This document shows, one piece after another, positions 25,166 to 35,194 of a stretch of 64,000 nt of DNA (position 1 is its first letter; each line of letters starts with the position of its first letter). Made by a program: the position numbers and the translations under genes. The notes below the pieces were generated by a model. That model saw only the letters and a list, made by a program, of their open reading frames with translations. It ran no database searches and had not been told where the DNA came from. This DNA is from Epichloe hybrida (taxonomy: Eukaryota > Ascomycota > Sordariomycetes > Hypocreales > Clavicipitaceae), in assembly GCA_019022495.1 (NCBI GenBank), contig JAFEKR010000012.1, forward strand, positions 558,001-622,000. The letters run 5' to 3'.

Positions 25166-27048
25166 TCACGGTCGACTGTGGCGCTTGTCTCTTCGCTTTT
25201 TACGCGCCCGGGACTTGAGGAGGTCTTCGTCACGATACTCCTCTGGCAGAACAAAGTCTGCCTCGTCCATGTCCGGGACTGGGTGACCCCAGGCAAGCAC
25301 CTTTCGCCCAGTGCGTCGTGTGCGGTTCAACGAACTATCGCGCTCGTACTTTTTACGGAAGAATGAAGTGAATTCTTTCGGTGGGTCTACATGCTTTGGG
25401 CCTGTTGATCGATTGGATGCTTTTGGCTTTTTCGAATTTGCTGCAGCCAGTTGCGATCTCGCCAAAGCTTCCTGACGCAACTGCTTGGCAGGGGATGCAT
25501 CACTCGTGTCGCTTTGTGATGTTACAGCCTCTTCCGAATCTTCAATCACGACAACCTCGTCTCGATTCAGTTCACTCGCGACATGGTCAAGGTCTGTCTC
25601 TTCTGTGCCACCTTCATCCGCTGAGTCCTCGATCTCGCTTTTTTGCCGCGCTCTTTGCGCGTGTTGCTGCTCTTGTTCCAATGCTGCTTGTTGCTCAGCT
25701 AGCATAGCTTTCTCCTTCTCGAGCTTGCGACGCTTTTCTTCCAAGCTCCATGTTCGAAATTTTTCCAGAATGCCTTGGCAGCCTTTAATGAAATGCATGC
25801 GGGCTGGCTCAAAGGACTTCTTTTTTGTTTCTGTGACACCACTTACTCCCAACACCCGCAACCAATCATGGCCTTGAAGCCCCTCGAGCAGTCGTATGAT
25901 CTGGTCCTTTTCGTGCTGAGCTCGACCCTTTTCAGTATTTCGTATTGATCGCTCCAGTCTTTCAGACCGTTTATGTGATGGCTCGAACAAGCTGTCTGGT
26001 AATGGATCGTCCGATTTCTTGCTATTCTGCTGGGTTTCCAAGAATCGAAAATCGATTCTGTGCGAATCAAATACGTCCGTATACAGCGAGTCACCGTACC
26101 CTCGAACTGGAAAATCCAAGACAGAGCTGATCTGTGGCTGTGCTCGAGCACCACCTCGCTGTACGTCTAGAGCCGGACGCCGAGCATTCGAGTCAAACAC
26201 CACAATCGGGGTTTCCAGGTTCAGCAAATCTAGACGTAACGTCAGCACCGTGTTCCATGGCGAAATGCCGTCAAGCCACAAACACAAGCAACGTGTAGGA
26301 GAGAAATTTGGAGAGAACGTACGCTGCTCCTTGGGATCATTTCCAATAACCTCGTCATAATCTGGAAAATATGCAGACAAGTCACTCTTGAACCGAGTTG
26401 CTTCTTGCGAGCGAAGTTTTCGACCTTGCGCGCGTGTCGTCGCAGGCTTCGGTTGCAGCCGGTCTAGTTCAGCCTTGATGCCATTGATGACCTTGGCTTG
26501 GTGTCTTGTAAGGTCTTGTTCCTCGTCAGCAGGCTTTGGCCCGCCAGCACGGGAGGGTAGCTGAGATGAGGCGTGATGATGTGATGCTGCAGCTGGTGTG
26601 GCAATAGGTTTTGGACTAATTGTAGATGGACTGGGCGGTGGTGGAATGGTAGTTCTCAGTATCGTCTTGTTCGTGGTGGTGTTTGACAGCGGGATGGCAG
26701 GGGCAGGGGCAGGGGCAGGCACGATGGTTGGCGGTCGCGGTATCGGCGGAGGTTGTATGTTTGTTCGAACACCTTGCATGGGTGGCGGCGGCTGCCGCGC
26801 GAGAATCTCGACGGCGAATCTCGTCTTCTTGGGCTTCAAAGCATCGATATCGCGATCGGCCGGCTCGAGGGTTCGCTTCTGACGACCTCTTCCACCGCCG
26901 TCATTGGAAGCGAACAGCTCCACGGGGGGGTGGCGCCGCGCGTGAGGGGGTGATGATGATTGTGGCCGGCATTGAGGTGGTGGTGATGGGCGTGATGGGG
27001 ATGATGAAGGCCCTCAGCTCGCCGGTTGGAGCGGGTGACGGAGGCCAT
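25166..27048 (-). CDS. SAS4: SAS complex subunit 4 domain protein, apparent frameshift near N-terminus
   Basis: SAS4 scaffolds the SAS (Sas2) histone acetyltransferase that acetylates H4K16 and opposes Sir spreading in yeast. Exons 27048-26323 and 26229-25166. The diagnostic domain (about 26160-25770) reads SSVLDFPVRGYGDSLYTD, RIDFRFLETQQNSKKSDDPL, RGRAQHEKDQIIRLLEGLQG-type text (NTEKGRAQHEKDQIIRLLEG), HDWLRVLGVSG and ETKKKSFEPARMHF. A charged coiled coil and a basic tail (SRARKKRRDKRH) follow. The 93-nt intron joins DPKEQ to HLLNLETPIVVFDSN. The main frame has no ATG before residue text PVELFASNDGG. A histidine-rich ATG-initiated start (MASVTRSNRRAEGL) lies one base out of phase, with the shift at the C7 run (26924-26930). 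With one base restored the protein would be about 596 aa. Confidence 0.82.
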
Positions 27049-27729
27049 TGGCGATGCTGGCGAGGCCTGGCATTGTCCGTGTCCGCCTGCAGAGATTCAA
27101 GTCTCGCAATCAGGACGACGCGATTCTTATTTTTTTTTCTTCCGATGGTGTTTTTTTTTTTTTTTTTTCGTTGACTGTACCGGGTCGATGACGGATGGTT
27201 ACCAGACCAGACGTTTTCTTTACTCTATGCGCGACGAGGCGCTGAAGCGGTACTCTGTGCGCTCTGTTTGTTTTTAATTCTGGGGCCCTTGAGGCCCTGC
27301 TCGCGACTGCGCCGGTGGACTCAGTGACTGGCTGTTCACTGGCAGTGTTCAGTGCTCGAGCGGAAAGAGCCCCTGAGCGGATAGCCTCCGCACGCCCGCC
27401 TGTGTGTGCAGCTGCGTTCATAATAATCCGTAGCAAGTTCAGGATGGCGCTACCCTACACCGGATTTCGCTCTAGCTCGCTTTTAAGAGATCTCCTTCTT
27501 TCGAATAAATAGGGGCACGAAACACAATCCTTGGTGATCGACAAGATGAGCTGTTGGAGCTTGTATGCAAAGCGCGACCAGTCATCTTTGTCGCATCGCA
27601 CAGCCGCACTACTGGAGCTGGTTACGATCTCAGATTCACCGGCAGAAAATGCATCGTGAAGCGGAGCCAACCAGAATGGTTTGCAAATAGAAGGGGTATT
27701 ATATGAAAATGACAAATCGCTCGTCCGAA
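27049..27729. other. Intergenic: SAS4 upstream and IQ-protein 3' flank
   Basis: 681 bp. It includes T10 and T18 homopolymers at about 27130 and 27150. No gene recognised. Confidence 0.5.
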
Positions 27730-29484
27730 TCAAGCACCAGCCCTCCCCCCAATTGGCAAACTCTTAATCTTCCCCAAGACCCTCTCCCCGGGCCCCATCC
27801 CGGCCTTCCTCCTCTCCTCCTCCCCCCTCTTCTTCTCCAAGAACTCCCTCTCCTTTGCCGCGCTCTCGCTTTTATCTTTTTCTGCCTCCTCCCTCTTCTT
27901 CGCTTCTTCTGGGGCGAGGACCTTATCCTTGCCCCTAGCCAACTTGCCCATCAATTCCTTGCCCTTCCTCGTCGTTTTCAAGTATGTCTCGAGTCCGACC
28001 AAGATGGTGTAACTCTTGGATATACTCACGTGTGACGTGTCCACGCCCCCCTGCTTGAGGTTCTTGACAAATGCTCGAAAATTGCTAGCGGGGGGTCTGT
28101 AATGCCCACTTAGGGGTGATAAGGAGCTGAGCCGTCCGTTCTTGATCTTGATGAGCCCTGCCGCAGATATGCGGCTTCCCTGTAGAAATGAAGAATGTTG
28201 AAAAGCTCCGGAGTCCTTGATGCCAACGTAGAGTCTGAAGGAGGTATCCGCAACAAAAATCCAAGTGTTTTTCCTGACGGATTTGCGCAGAAGTTGGTTG
28301 AAGATGGTGGATGCAGAGATGTGCGTCACTCTCTTGATGCCCTTGGACTCATTGAAGCTCGGGTCCGCATATTTAGCTGCTCTGTCGGCCTCGCGCTTCG
28401 ACTCGGCCGAGGAATCTGAAACGGAAGAATGGTTGTCGTTGTCGACAGGACACACATGTTTTGCTGCGCCTCCGGGGCTGAAGGCGGGTGTTGGGTCGTC
28501 TATCGGCACAATGCCATGTATGCTGTCCTTGAACTGCTCCGTTGTGTCGATTCGTGCTCCGTTCTTGGCCCAGCATAGTCGTCCTCCTGCGTCCACACGA
28601 ACGAGATAGTACTGCCGTTCTTCCCGGGACAGGTATCGCACCTGTTCTCTTTCGAGCCTGTCCCTGGGACAAGTGTCCAGTTCCACGTTCTTGCCCTCGC
28701 CATAGTCCAACCAGTAGAAGTAATTTTCCGTGGTTTTCGACTTCTTCCATTCCTCGTGGTACATGCGCAAATTGCTTCCGTATCGATGTTTCGAGTCCAC
28801 CATTTCCAAAAAGTATTGCAAGCCCATCATGCGAGCAGCCTGGCGTCGTTCAGCCTTGGCCTTTTCTTTGCGCTCTTTCATTGCCGTTTGTTCTTCTGGG
28901 GACAATGCGCCATCTCTCTCCGAATCCGAGTCCGAGTCCGAGTCCGAGTCATCATGTCCTGCGCGACGAGCTACGAGACTCGCCCTTTTCCATTTCTGCC
29001 GTGCGCTGGTTGGTCGATAGTCGACGGCATCTTCCAATGCAAGGACCTTGCCATTCTTGACGGCCGATTCGTCATTTGTGGAACCGCGGGGTTTCGTACT
29101 CTGGCGAAACTGTGCTTCTCGAACTGCCGTCACCCATCGAGTGCTCGCACTCAAGCTATAACCTTCGAGTTCTCGTCTGACGCGATAGCCTCGAAACGTC
29201 TTCTGGATGACTTGGGCTGCCTGGGCCCGCTCGTTGTCTTGGCTATGATTCTGGGCTTCGGACGCTGACGCTGACGCTGACGCTGACGTTGATGTTGACA
29301 GGTGCCGCCAATGCTGTCTAGCTCTGCGCCGGGCCTCGACTTCTTTTTCCGCTTGAGCTTGAGCTATTTGCTCGAACCGATCCCGCGACGGCAGAACAAG
29401 GGAATCCATGTATTCTTTGGTCTTGGGGACTGATGTACTGAAGGAGATGGCGCTGTCAGTTGACGACATGGTCCCATGGGTCAT
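27730..29484 (-). CDS. IQ calmodulin-binding motif protein
   Basis: Single-exon protein of about 584 aa from the ATG at 29484 (MTHGTMSSTDSAISF); the ATG at 29469 is an alternative. The frame is open to 29541 but only with a GTG. One IQ motif (AAQVIQKTFRGYRVRRELEG) near residue 100 predicts calmodulin or myosin-light-chain-type binding. A conserved second half includes MMGLQYFLEMVDSKHRYGSN, YFYWLDYGEGKNVELDTCPR, YLVRVDAGGRLCWAKNGARI and FLQGSRISAAGLIKIKNGRL, followed by LSPLSGHYRPPASNFRAFV. These blocks recur in a fungal family of unknown biochemical role. Two low-complexity acidic or Ser/Ala repeats (DSDSDSDSDS and SASASASASE) come from short tandem codon repeats. The C-terminus is a highly charged coiled coil. 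Function beyond calmodulin binding is unknown. Confidence 0.85.
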   Translation of the reverse strand: MTHGTMSSTDSAISFSTSVPKTKEYMDSLVLPSRDRFEQIAQAQAEKEVEARRRARQHWRHLSTSTSASASASASEAQNHSQDNERAQAAQVIQKTFRGYRVRRELEGYSLSASTRWVTAVREAQFRQSTKPRGSTNDESAVKNGKVLALEDAVDYRPTSARQKWKRASLVARRAGHDDSDSDSDSDSERDGALSPEEQTAMKERKEKAKAERRQAARMMGLQYFLEMVDSKHRYGSNLRMYHEEWKKSKTTENYFYWLDYGEGKNVELDTCPRDRLEREQVRYLSREERQYYLVRVDAGGRLCWAKNGARIDTTEQFKDSIHGIVPIDDPTPAFSPGGAAKHVCPVDNDNHSSVSDSSAESKREADRAAKYADPSFNESKGIKRVTHISASTIFNQLLRKSVRKNTWIFVADTSFRLYVGIKDSGAFQHSSFLQGSRISAAGLIKIKNGRLSSLSPLSGHYRPPASNFRAFVKNLKQGGVDTSHVSISKSYTILVGLETYLKTTRKGKELMGKLARGKDKVLAPEEAKKREEAEKDKSESAAKEREFLEKKRGEEERRKAGMGPGERVLGKIKSLPIGGRAGA

Positions 29485-30993
29485 CTCATCTAGTTGTACT
29501 CGTTGTAATCCGTACAGTGGGTCACCGGTAATTCCGAACACCCACTAACAAGATTGCGTGTTTTTTTTTTGCAGCGCGTCTATCATCATAACAAACAGTC
29601 TATCTTTAAGGCGCAATTACTCGTTCCACAATGCCCTCCTCTAGTAGAGGGGCTTGGCGTCATGTAGCTGAACTAGGGGTCTGGCTCTGGTGGGCGGCGG
29701 GTCAAGAGGCGAAGGGCGCGGGGGAGGGACTCTTCCGTAAGTGGTGGCCTTGATGTTCCTGTTGAGGCTCCTCGGGTATCCTCGGGATTCCACGACGATG
29801 CTGAATCTGATGCAATGTCTGTCTGTTCGCATGGATATAGGCTCGGAAAATGTGTTGATCTAGAGTCGTAGCCGTAGTCGCTGCCGCAAAGAAGAAAAAA
29901 GAATCGAAAACCAAGAATTGAATTTAGGAGGATGCCGACGGGAGTTTCAAGGATCTGCCCGTCAAAAGCCTGTTTCACGGCGGGGACGGTGACGCAGAGG
30001 AGGTCAATGGTTGTTAGTATTATTAATACTGTAGTTGCGTCGGGAAGATGCCCCAAAAAGAGTTGATCTGGGAACAGAAAACCGCGCCGCTGCAGGAGAG
30101 AAGGGGCAGATGGCCGATTTTGCACTCTTCTGCGATGGGACGTGGGCTTCATTATCTACAAAGTGTGTCGCTGCGAGGCAGAGTCGATGCTCGGCCACGA
30201 TGCATCCCAGGTCTCACCACCGCTGCCACCGCTGCCAATGGCCACCGCTGCCACCAGTTGCCAGCTTTTTTGCACACTCGGACATCGTCCGTTGTATGTA
30301 TTATATTACTCCGTACGGACCGTAATTTGATGATTCAATGGCATGGCAAAGCCCCACTGCACTGCCCACTGCAACCAGTGCCAACCACCGCAACAAGCCC
30401 GCAGCCATTGCCGTGGCGGAGACGCTGCGCTCAGCCCGATTGAGCCCAGAGCGAACCAACTACATATGTACTCCGTAGAAGCCGGACCGTTGTGACGTTG
30501 GAGGCATCGTTTGAGGCTGAGCAACAGCTTTCGCCAGTAAGCTTAGGCGGAAAGTATAAAGTGCATCGGACACCCAGCTAGGGACGGCGCTGTTCAGTGA
30601 CGGGCTTTGAGCAATGCACAAAGTCACCGATGAAGCGTACAAGCATTTGTTGTTGGCTCCGCTTACTGCGTAAATTGCAAGACAGTCTGCGCATGAAACA
30701 AGAAAATATGAATATTGCTATTGCGCCCAGCGCTAAAAAAACCCTTGTCCCGCTGATAGCCCGAGGTCCAAACGATGGGGGAAAAAAGGCAGAAAGGGAA
30801 AGTTGTAAACACAGAAAATCCCAAATAAGTACAAGAAAGTCGTAGAAGCGTCGAATCAGGCAGCATGTTGCATGGCAAATTAGAAGGGGAGTTAGTTTGA
30901 TGACACAAACAATTACGAGTTCAGTAATGTCCCAAACCACATCTGCCTTTCATCGACATCGACATCGTTTGCCCACCGGGGTTGTCCACCTCG
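29485..30993. other. Intergenic: IQ-protein upstream and YPT35 3' flank
   Basis: 1.5 kb. Besides the doubtful membrane ORF listed separately, it has an ACTCCGTACGGA palindrome at about 30308, a TACTCCGTAG half-site at about 30469 and a CCACCGCTGCCA triplication at about 30218-30255. Confidence 0.5.
29673..30152 (-). CDS. Doubtful hypothetical protein with one membrane segment
   Basis: Open frame of about 159 codons on the minus strand. The best part is one strongly hydrophobic helix (TTVLIILTTIDLLCVTVPAV) followed by KQAFDGQILETPVGILL. A second reading phase after a pyrimidine tract ending CGGCAG (about 29882) gives polar text (LDQHIFRAYIHANRQTLHQI), so a spliced small membrane protein is possible, though I found no good donor. 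I recognise no family. It may be a real small gene or chance. Confidence 0.2.
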   Translation of the reverse strand: MKPTSHRRRVQNRPSAPSLLQRRGFLFPDQLFLGHLPDATTVLIILTTIDLLCVTVPAVKQAFDGQILETPVGILLNSILGFRFFFLLCGSDYGYDSRSTHFPSLYPCEQTDIASDSASSWNPEDTRGASTGTSRPPLTEESLPRALRLLTRRPPEPDP

Positions 30994-31790
30994 TCACGAG
31001 AATAGAAATTCTTTGAGCACCGGAGATCCTGAGAATTCCGGATTTAAAAGAATGCAACTATATCATGCAGTGTGAGCGTCTTCCCCATACACCAGGCCCT
31101 TGTTTGTCGGGCTGTACTGGGAAATGTGAACCTACTTTAGAAAGTATTGGAGACCTATTCTTCTTCTTTCTAGAAATTTAGGCCGAAACTTGGATATCAA
31201 GCTCTTTGGAGGCAACGATGGCACTGCCGCTTTGAAATTCGGAAACGTCTTCACCAACTTGCCGCGGAAATCGTCAAACTCGGAATATCGCTTACGAATG
31301 TTCATGAAGGTTCCCTATCATGATAGGATTTCCATGAGCATATTTCTTCGGCATAATGATCAAACAGCGAGGGTCGGTGACGTACACTGAGGGTTTCGAC
31401 TCGAACGTTCCAAACAACAAACGCTCCAATGCTTGTAGCTCCGCCGTTCACAACTGTGTGATCGACGATCTCGACGCTTTTGGCCCAACATGCGTTGTTC
31501 CGATCGTCATGCTCACTAGTATCGTTATCCTGCAAAGTGATGGCACCGGCAGGCAGGATCGAATCGGCCGAGCGGTTTCGCTGATGGTTCCCGGTCGTCA
31601 TCCAGTACGGCGGGGAGTTGATGGAGCTGGTCGAGACTCCGGGCGAGACCGTTTGGTCATGCTCGCTTCGTTGGCTATCGTGACTCGCCCTCTGAGATGT
31701 GGCAGCATCGTGTTCTAACCGTACCACAGCATTCGGAGCCATGCCCTCAGAGTCGCGGGCTACCTGGTCCATGCCTACCGCCGACGCCAT
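30994..31790 (-). CDS. YPT35: PX-domain protein, YPT35-like endosomal/vacuolar adaptor
   Basis: PX domains bind phosphatidylinositol 3-phosphate. Yeast Ypt35 recruits the lipid-transfer protein Vps13 to endosomes and vacuoles. Three exons: 31790-31386, 31314-31136 and 31057-30994 (introns 71 and 78 nt), about 215 aa. The PX domain is assembled by splicing: SVEIVDHTVVNGGATSIGAF, VVWNVRVETLS, then GTFMNIRKRYSEFDDFRGKL. It continues FPNFKAAVPSLPPKSLISKF (the PPK loop) and RPKFLERRRIGLQYFL. The last exon supplies NCILLNPEFSGSPVLKEFLF, the family's usual C-terminus. The RRYSEF-like RKRYSEFDDF carries the lipid-headgroup-binding Arg and Tyr. The N-terminal 90 residues are low-complexity and could hold the Vps13-binding motif (not identified). 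No single open frame covers this gene, so it is easily missed. Confidence 0.87.
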
Positions 31791-33332
31791 GCAGCCATGT
31801 GTAACTCGAGGCTGAATCGCTTGTTGGTAGGAGCTGTGTCTGCCCCCGAGACCGGGAAGCCTATCCTGCGTGGTGGAGGGAATCGTTTGGGAGAGAAATC
31901 GCAGTCGCTTGTTGGCTCGAGCCTCAAAGCGTCATGACTGGATGAAATTCTGACGTTGTGAAGTAAAATATGGGTGTCCCACTACTCCGTAATCTGTACA
32001 GTAATTCATAAGACGGATGGATAATTTGACAGGTAGTAGTCCCGGCTTTGTGTGACGCTAGACGAGCACAACGATAGTACACAATAATTGAAGATTGCGG
32101 TAGCGACATGCAAGCGCTAAAGACACGGTGCGTGACGAGAAGAAGTTCGTATCGTGTCCAGCTTTTTACGAAATATCATAATAATCTTAGCAACTGTCCC
32201 CGATTAGGGATCGATGGCTTGGCTTGGCTGGTGGGGCAACCTCGCAAACTCGACGCCTTGATGGTTCCCTGATGGCTATTGTGGCGCCAGTGCTCGACCG
32301 TTGAAAGCTTTTCGGTATTGAAAATCCACGAAAAAGCTCCTTTGAAAGAGTCCGGTGCTTGTAGAAATGCATGGTCCCATGGGAAATCTGTACGACATGC
32401 TGGATGCATCATGCGAGCCTCGTGTTCGGCGTGAGTGCCATGGCTGCATCTCCCTCAATGACTCACCGTCTCAGACACAAGTCACCTGCTGATAGGAGGC
32501 TACTTTTGACCAAGACTTGAATGAGCCATTCTGTTTTCTGTTCCCTTGAACAGCCTCTCCAACATTCGGGTTGCCACCTCGTTTTTCAATTTCCGCACGC
32601 ACCTGTGAGGGAGATTTTCCTCCACACACATCAATACGATATCGGATGCTACTGCGCCCAGCCCTCCACGGCCTTGCCAAAAGTTGACTGGGCCAAAATT
32701 GCTGCATCCCACTGGTGCATCCAAGGGGAGAGATGATAGAATGCATCAGAAACATCCAAGAGCGCTGCGAATGCTATTCTGAGACCTGCATTTCCTGACC
32801 CTGTGAGAGTTGGCTCATTGTTGACCAGTCAGCATTTGGCGGTTTGTCCATGTGTGCATTTATGTATCAGATCGCCCCGTCCTCGCCCGTCCCCCTGCTC
32901 ATGGCTTGGCCCGTGGCACTTGGGCAATCTGTAATCTGTAATCCGTAATCCGTCATCCGTAATAAACCAGCCAGACCTACGGAGAATTAGCGGCGAATGA
33001 TATTATAATATGACCGGGGTGACTCGTCTTCTCGTTTAATCACCTGCCCTCCTCCTTTCTCTTCTACCGTCTCCATTTCTCCATTCGTTACTATTTGCAT
33101 CGTCAGGCTCTTGTTCATTCAAAGAGGAGCGTTGGCCGCGTTTCATTGAACTGATTTTTTTTCCACCGCTTTCCTGTCGCTCGCTTTCCGCCATTTACAT
33201 CCCATCTACTTGCACATTTGCCTGTACTTGTTCATTGTGAGCACGCCCGCTGGCCTCAGTATCACAACAACAAACAGCTTGCGAAAGATTGTCACTCTCG
33301 ACGCTTTCTAGACCGGCCCGCGATACACCACG
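31791..33332. other. Divergent intergenic region YPT35 / cysteine-rich surface protein
   Basis: 1.54 kb between divergent genes. Contains CTCCGTAATC at about 31985 and a run of imperfect TCTGTAATC/CCGTAATC repeats at about 32928-32965. A minus-strand frame at 32471-32755 has no recognisable domain. The last 300 bp before 33333 is CT-rich, typical of a fungal 5' UTR or promoter. Confidence 0.5.
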
Positions 33333-34031
33333 ATGCCTTCCCTTCGAGCCACCGTTCTAGCCGCTGCCGCCGCCTCCCTTTCCGCCGTTGCCAACGCAGA
33401 CTACAACATTGACCCGTCTAGCGTGCCCATCAGCAACAGAAGTAAGATACTTCAGTCTGGCATTCTGGCAAAGTATTCAAACGATACTAACTGCCCACTT
33501 TAGGGAACTGGTGTACACAGGAGAAGAGCACATGCCAACTCATTTGCCAACAGACGGAACCCCGAACGACCTTGGTCAACACCTGTGATCCTGTACGCGA
33601 GAGCTTCTTCTCACATGATTAACGCCTAACCGTTCTAACCATTTCATCAGGAGACGCTCCAGTATGGCTGCCTCTGTGGCAACCAGCTGCAACCGAATGT
33701 ATCGGAGTACTCCCTGAGCTTGCCCTACTTTGTCTGCCAAGAGTGGGTTTCGCAATGTCAAGGAGCATGCGGCTCGAACGACTGCAAGTCGGACTGCGTC
33801 CAGAACCACCCCTGCGGTGCTCAGAGCCCGCAAAAGGCCAACAGGACTACGACAGCTGCGCCGACTTCAACAGCTACTGACAGCCCTGATACCATCTACA
33901 CGAATGATCCTGGGAGCTCCTCCAGCGGCGGCAATGGCAAGAAGGGAGCGGCCGCTGCCCTCGAGATTGGACGCACATACAGCCTCGCCATTGTTTTAAC
34001 TGGCCTCTTCGCTGGCTTCGCCTTGTTGTAA
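33333..34031 (+). CDS. GPI-anchored cysteine-rich cell-surface protein (DUF7707-like)
   Basis: Small secreted protein of about 192 aa, function unknown. Three exons: 33333-33441, 33504-33592 and 33651-34031 (introns 62 and 58 nt). Signal peptide MPSLRATVLAAAAASLSAVA with likely cleavage after VANA. The mature domain has paired cysteines spaced as in this fungal wall family: NWCTQEKSTCQLICQQ, LVNTCDP, ETLQYGCLCGNQLQPNVSEY, LPYFVCQEWVSQCQGACGSN and DCKSDCVQNHPCGAQ. A Ser/Thr/Gly-rich stalk and a terminal hydrophobic stretch (SLAIVLTGLFAGFALL) after small residues predict a GPI anchor. It resembles CFEM proteins in cysteine richness but does not show the CFEM pattern. Confidence 0.85.
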
Positions 34032-35194
34032 TTGAGGCCAACCATTCCGTGTGTGACGGACCTGGGCCCAACAGAAGAGGTCTAACTTGTTGCAAAATAC
34101 TTTGCCTTGAGCGTTTTCAGGCTATACGAGGAGGAGAATTGTTGTTCTTTTCTTGCACATCACTTTCATTGTATTAGCAGATGCATGCTGTCGATACACT
34201 CATTTTCTTGCGTCGATTGCGCAGATGGAAACGACTTCACTGTTGAAGCGCAACGGATATATATTAATTTTTTTTAATGGTCAGAGATATCGGTCGACTG
34301 ATTGTTCCTTCCGCTCATTCTCTCGCCATACGTGGCGCCAAACGTCTGAAAGGGACGGAACGGTGATGTCTCAGGAATGAAGGTAGATCTAGCTAATGGA
34401 TCAGGGTTTTACGGGTCGAAGGATCGCGAGCTTTTTGGCGGTCGGCTTTGTCCCTTGGCTAGGCATAATCGGACATGATAATCTAGGCTTTGCCTAGACC
34501 TAGTAATAGTATGGACGAGAAAGCCTTTAAAAAGCCAAAGAAAAGGGCTCGACCTGTAGAACTACACTAGTCTCGTGACCCTGATTAAAGATGGGAACGC
34601 TCTTGAGGTGATTGGCTATTTGGCAAAGGAGGACAATGCATAGGCGAGGCGAGGCGAGGCGAGGACTGGAAGCATTTGTTTGCTTGAAAGTCTAATGACG
34701 GATTTGTATAGTCTACCCAACAGTTGTTTGTGATCAAAGAAGTTGCTATGGATTCTGCCATGCAGATATTCAGAGAGCATTACGGAAGAACCGTCCTTAC
34801 TTGCGAGTCTCCAACTTGTCAGGACTCAGCCAACCCTATGGATTTGGCATATGCACATCAAATGAGCCTGCATCCACCTCTTTGATTCAACAAGTGTGTT
34901 TCAATGTAATGCGGGGCACAAGAGCGGCAAGGGGCCACATTACCACAGGCCTTTTCTTTGACCAACGCCTGCAGAACCATGTGCAATGACGCTCGACTGA
35001 CTTCTCGGACTTCTCCTCATGGTGCCCCCTCTGTTTGCCTGCCGGTTGGCGGCGTACAAAAAGTAACCCGTCCGCCGTACCGCTCCTCCACCGCCTGGCG
35101 CGCCATGAAACTGCCAATCATGTCCGGCAGCAACAACGAAACGTTATTACCTCTCTACGAACAAGAAAGCTTGCCACCAAGAGGCGATTCCAGC
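34032..35194. other. Intergenic upstream of the CDP-alcohol phosphotransferase
   Basis: 1.16 kb. A short tandem GGCGA repeat lies at about 34643-34663 and a T-rich run at about 34268. A direct TAGATCTAGCTA-like block and a palindromic TAGGCTTTGCCTAGACCTA occur around 34387-34502. No gene recognised. Confidence 0.5.

Noticed and set aside
32471..32755. Minus-strand open frame of about 94 codons
   Set aside because: No recognisable domain, splice context or conserved start; it lies in the divergent promoter region.
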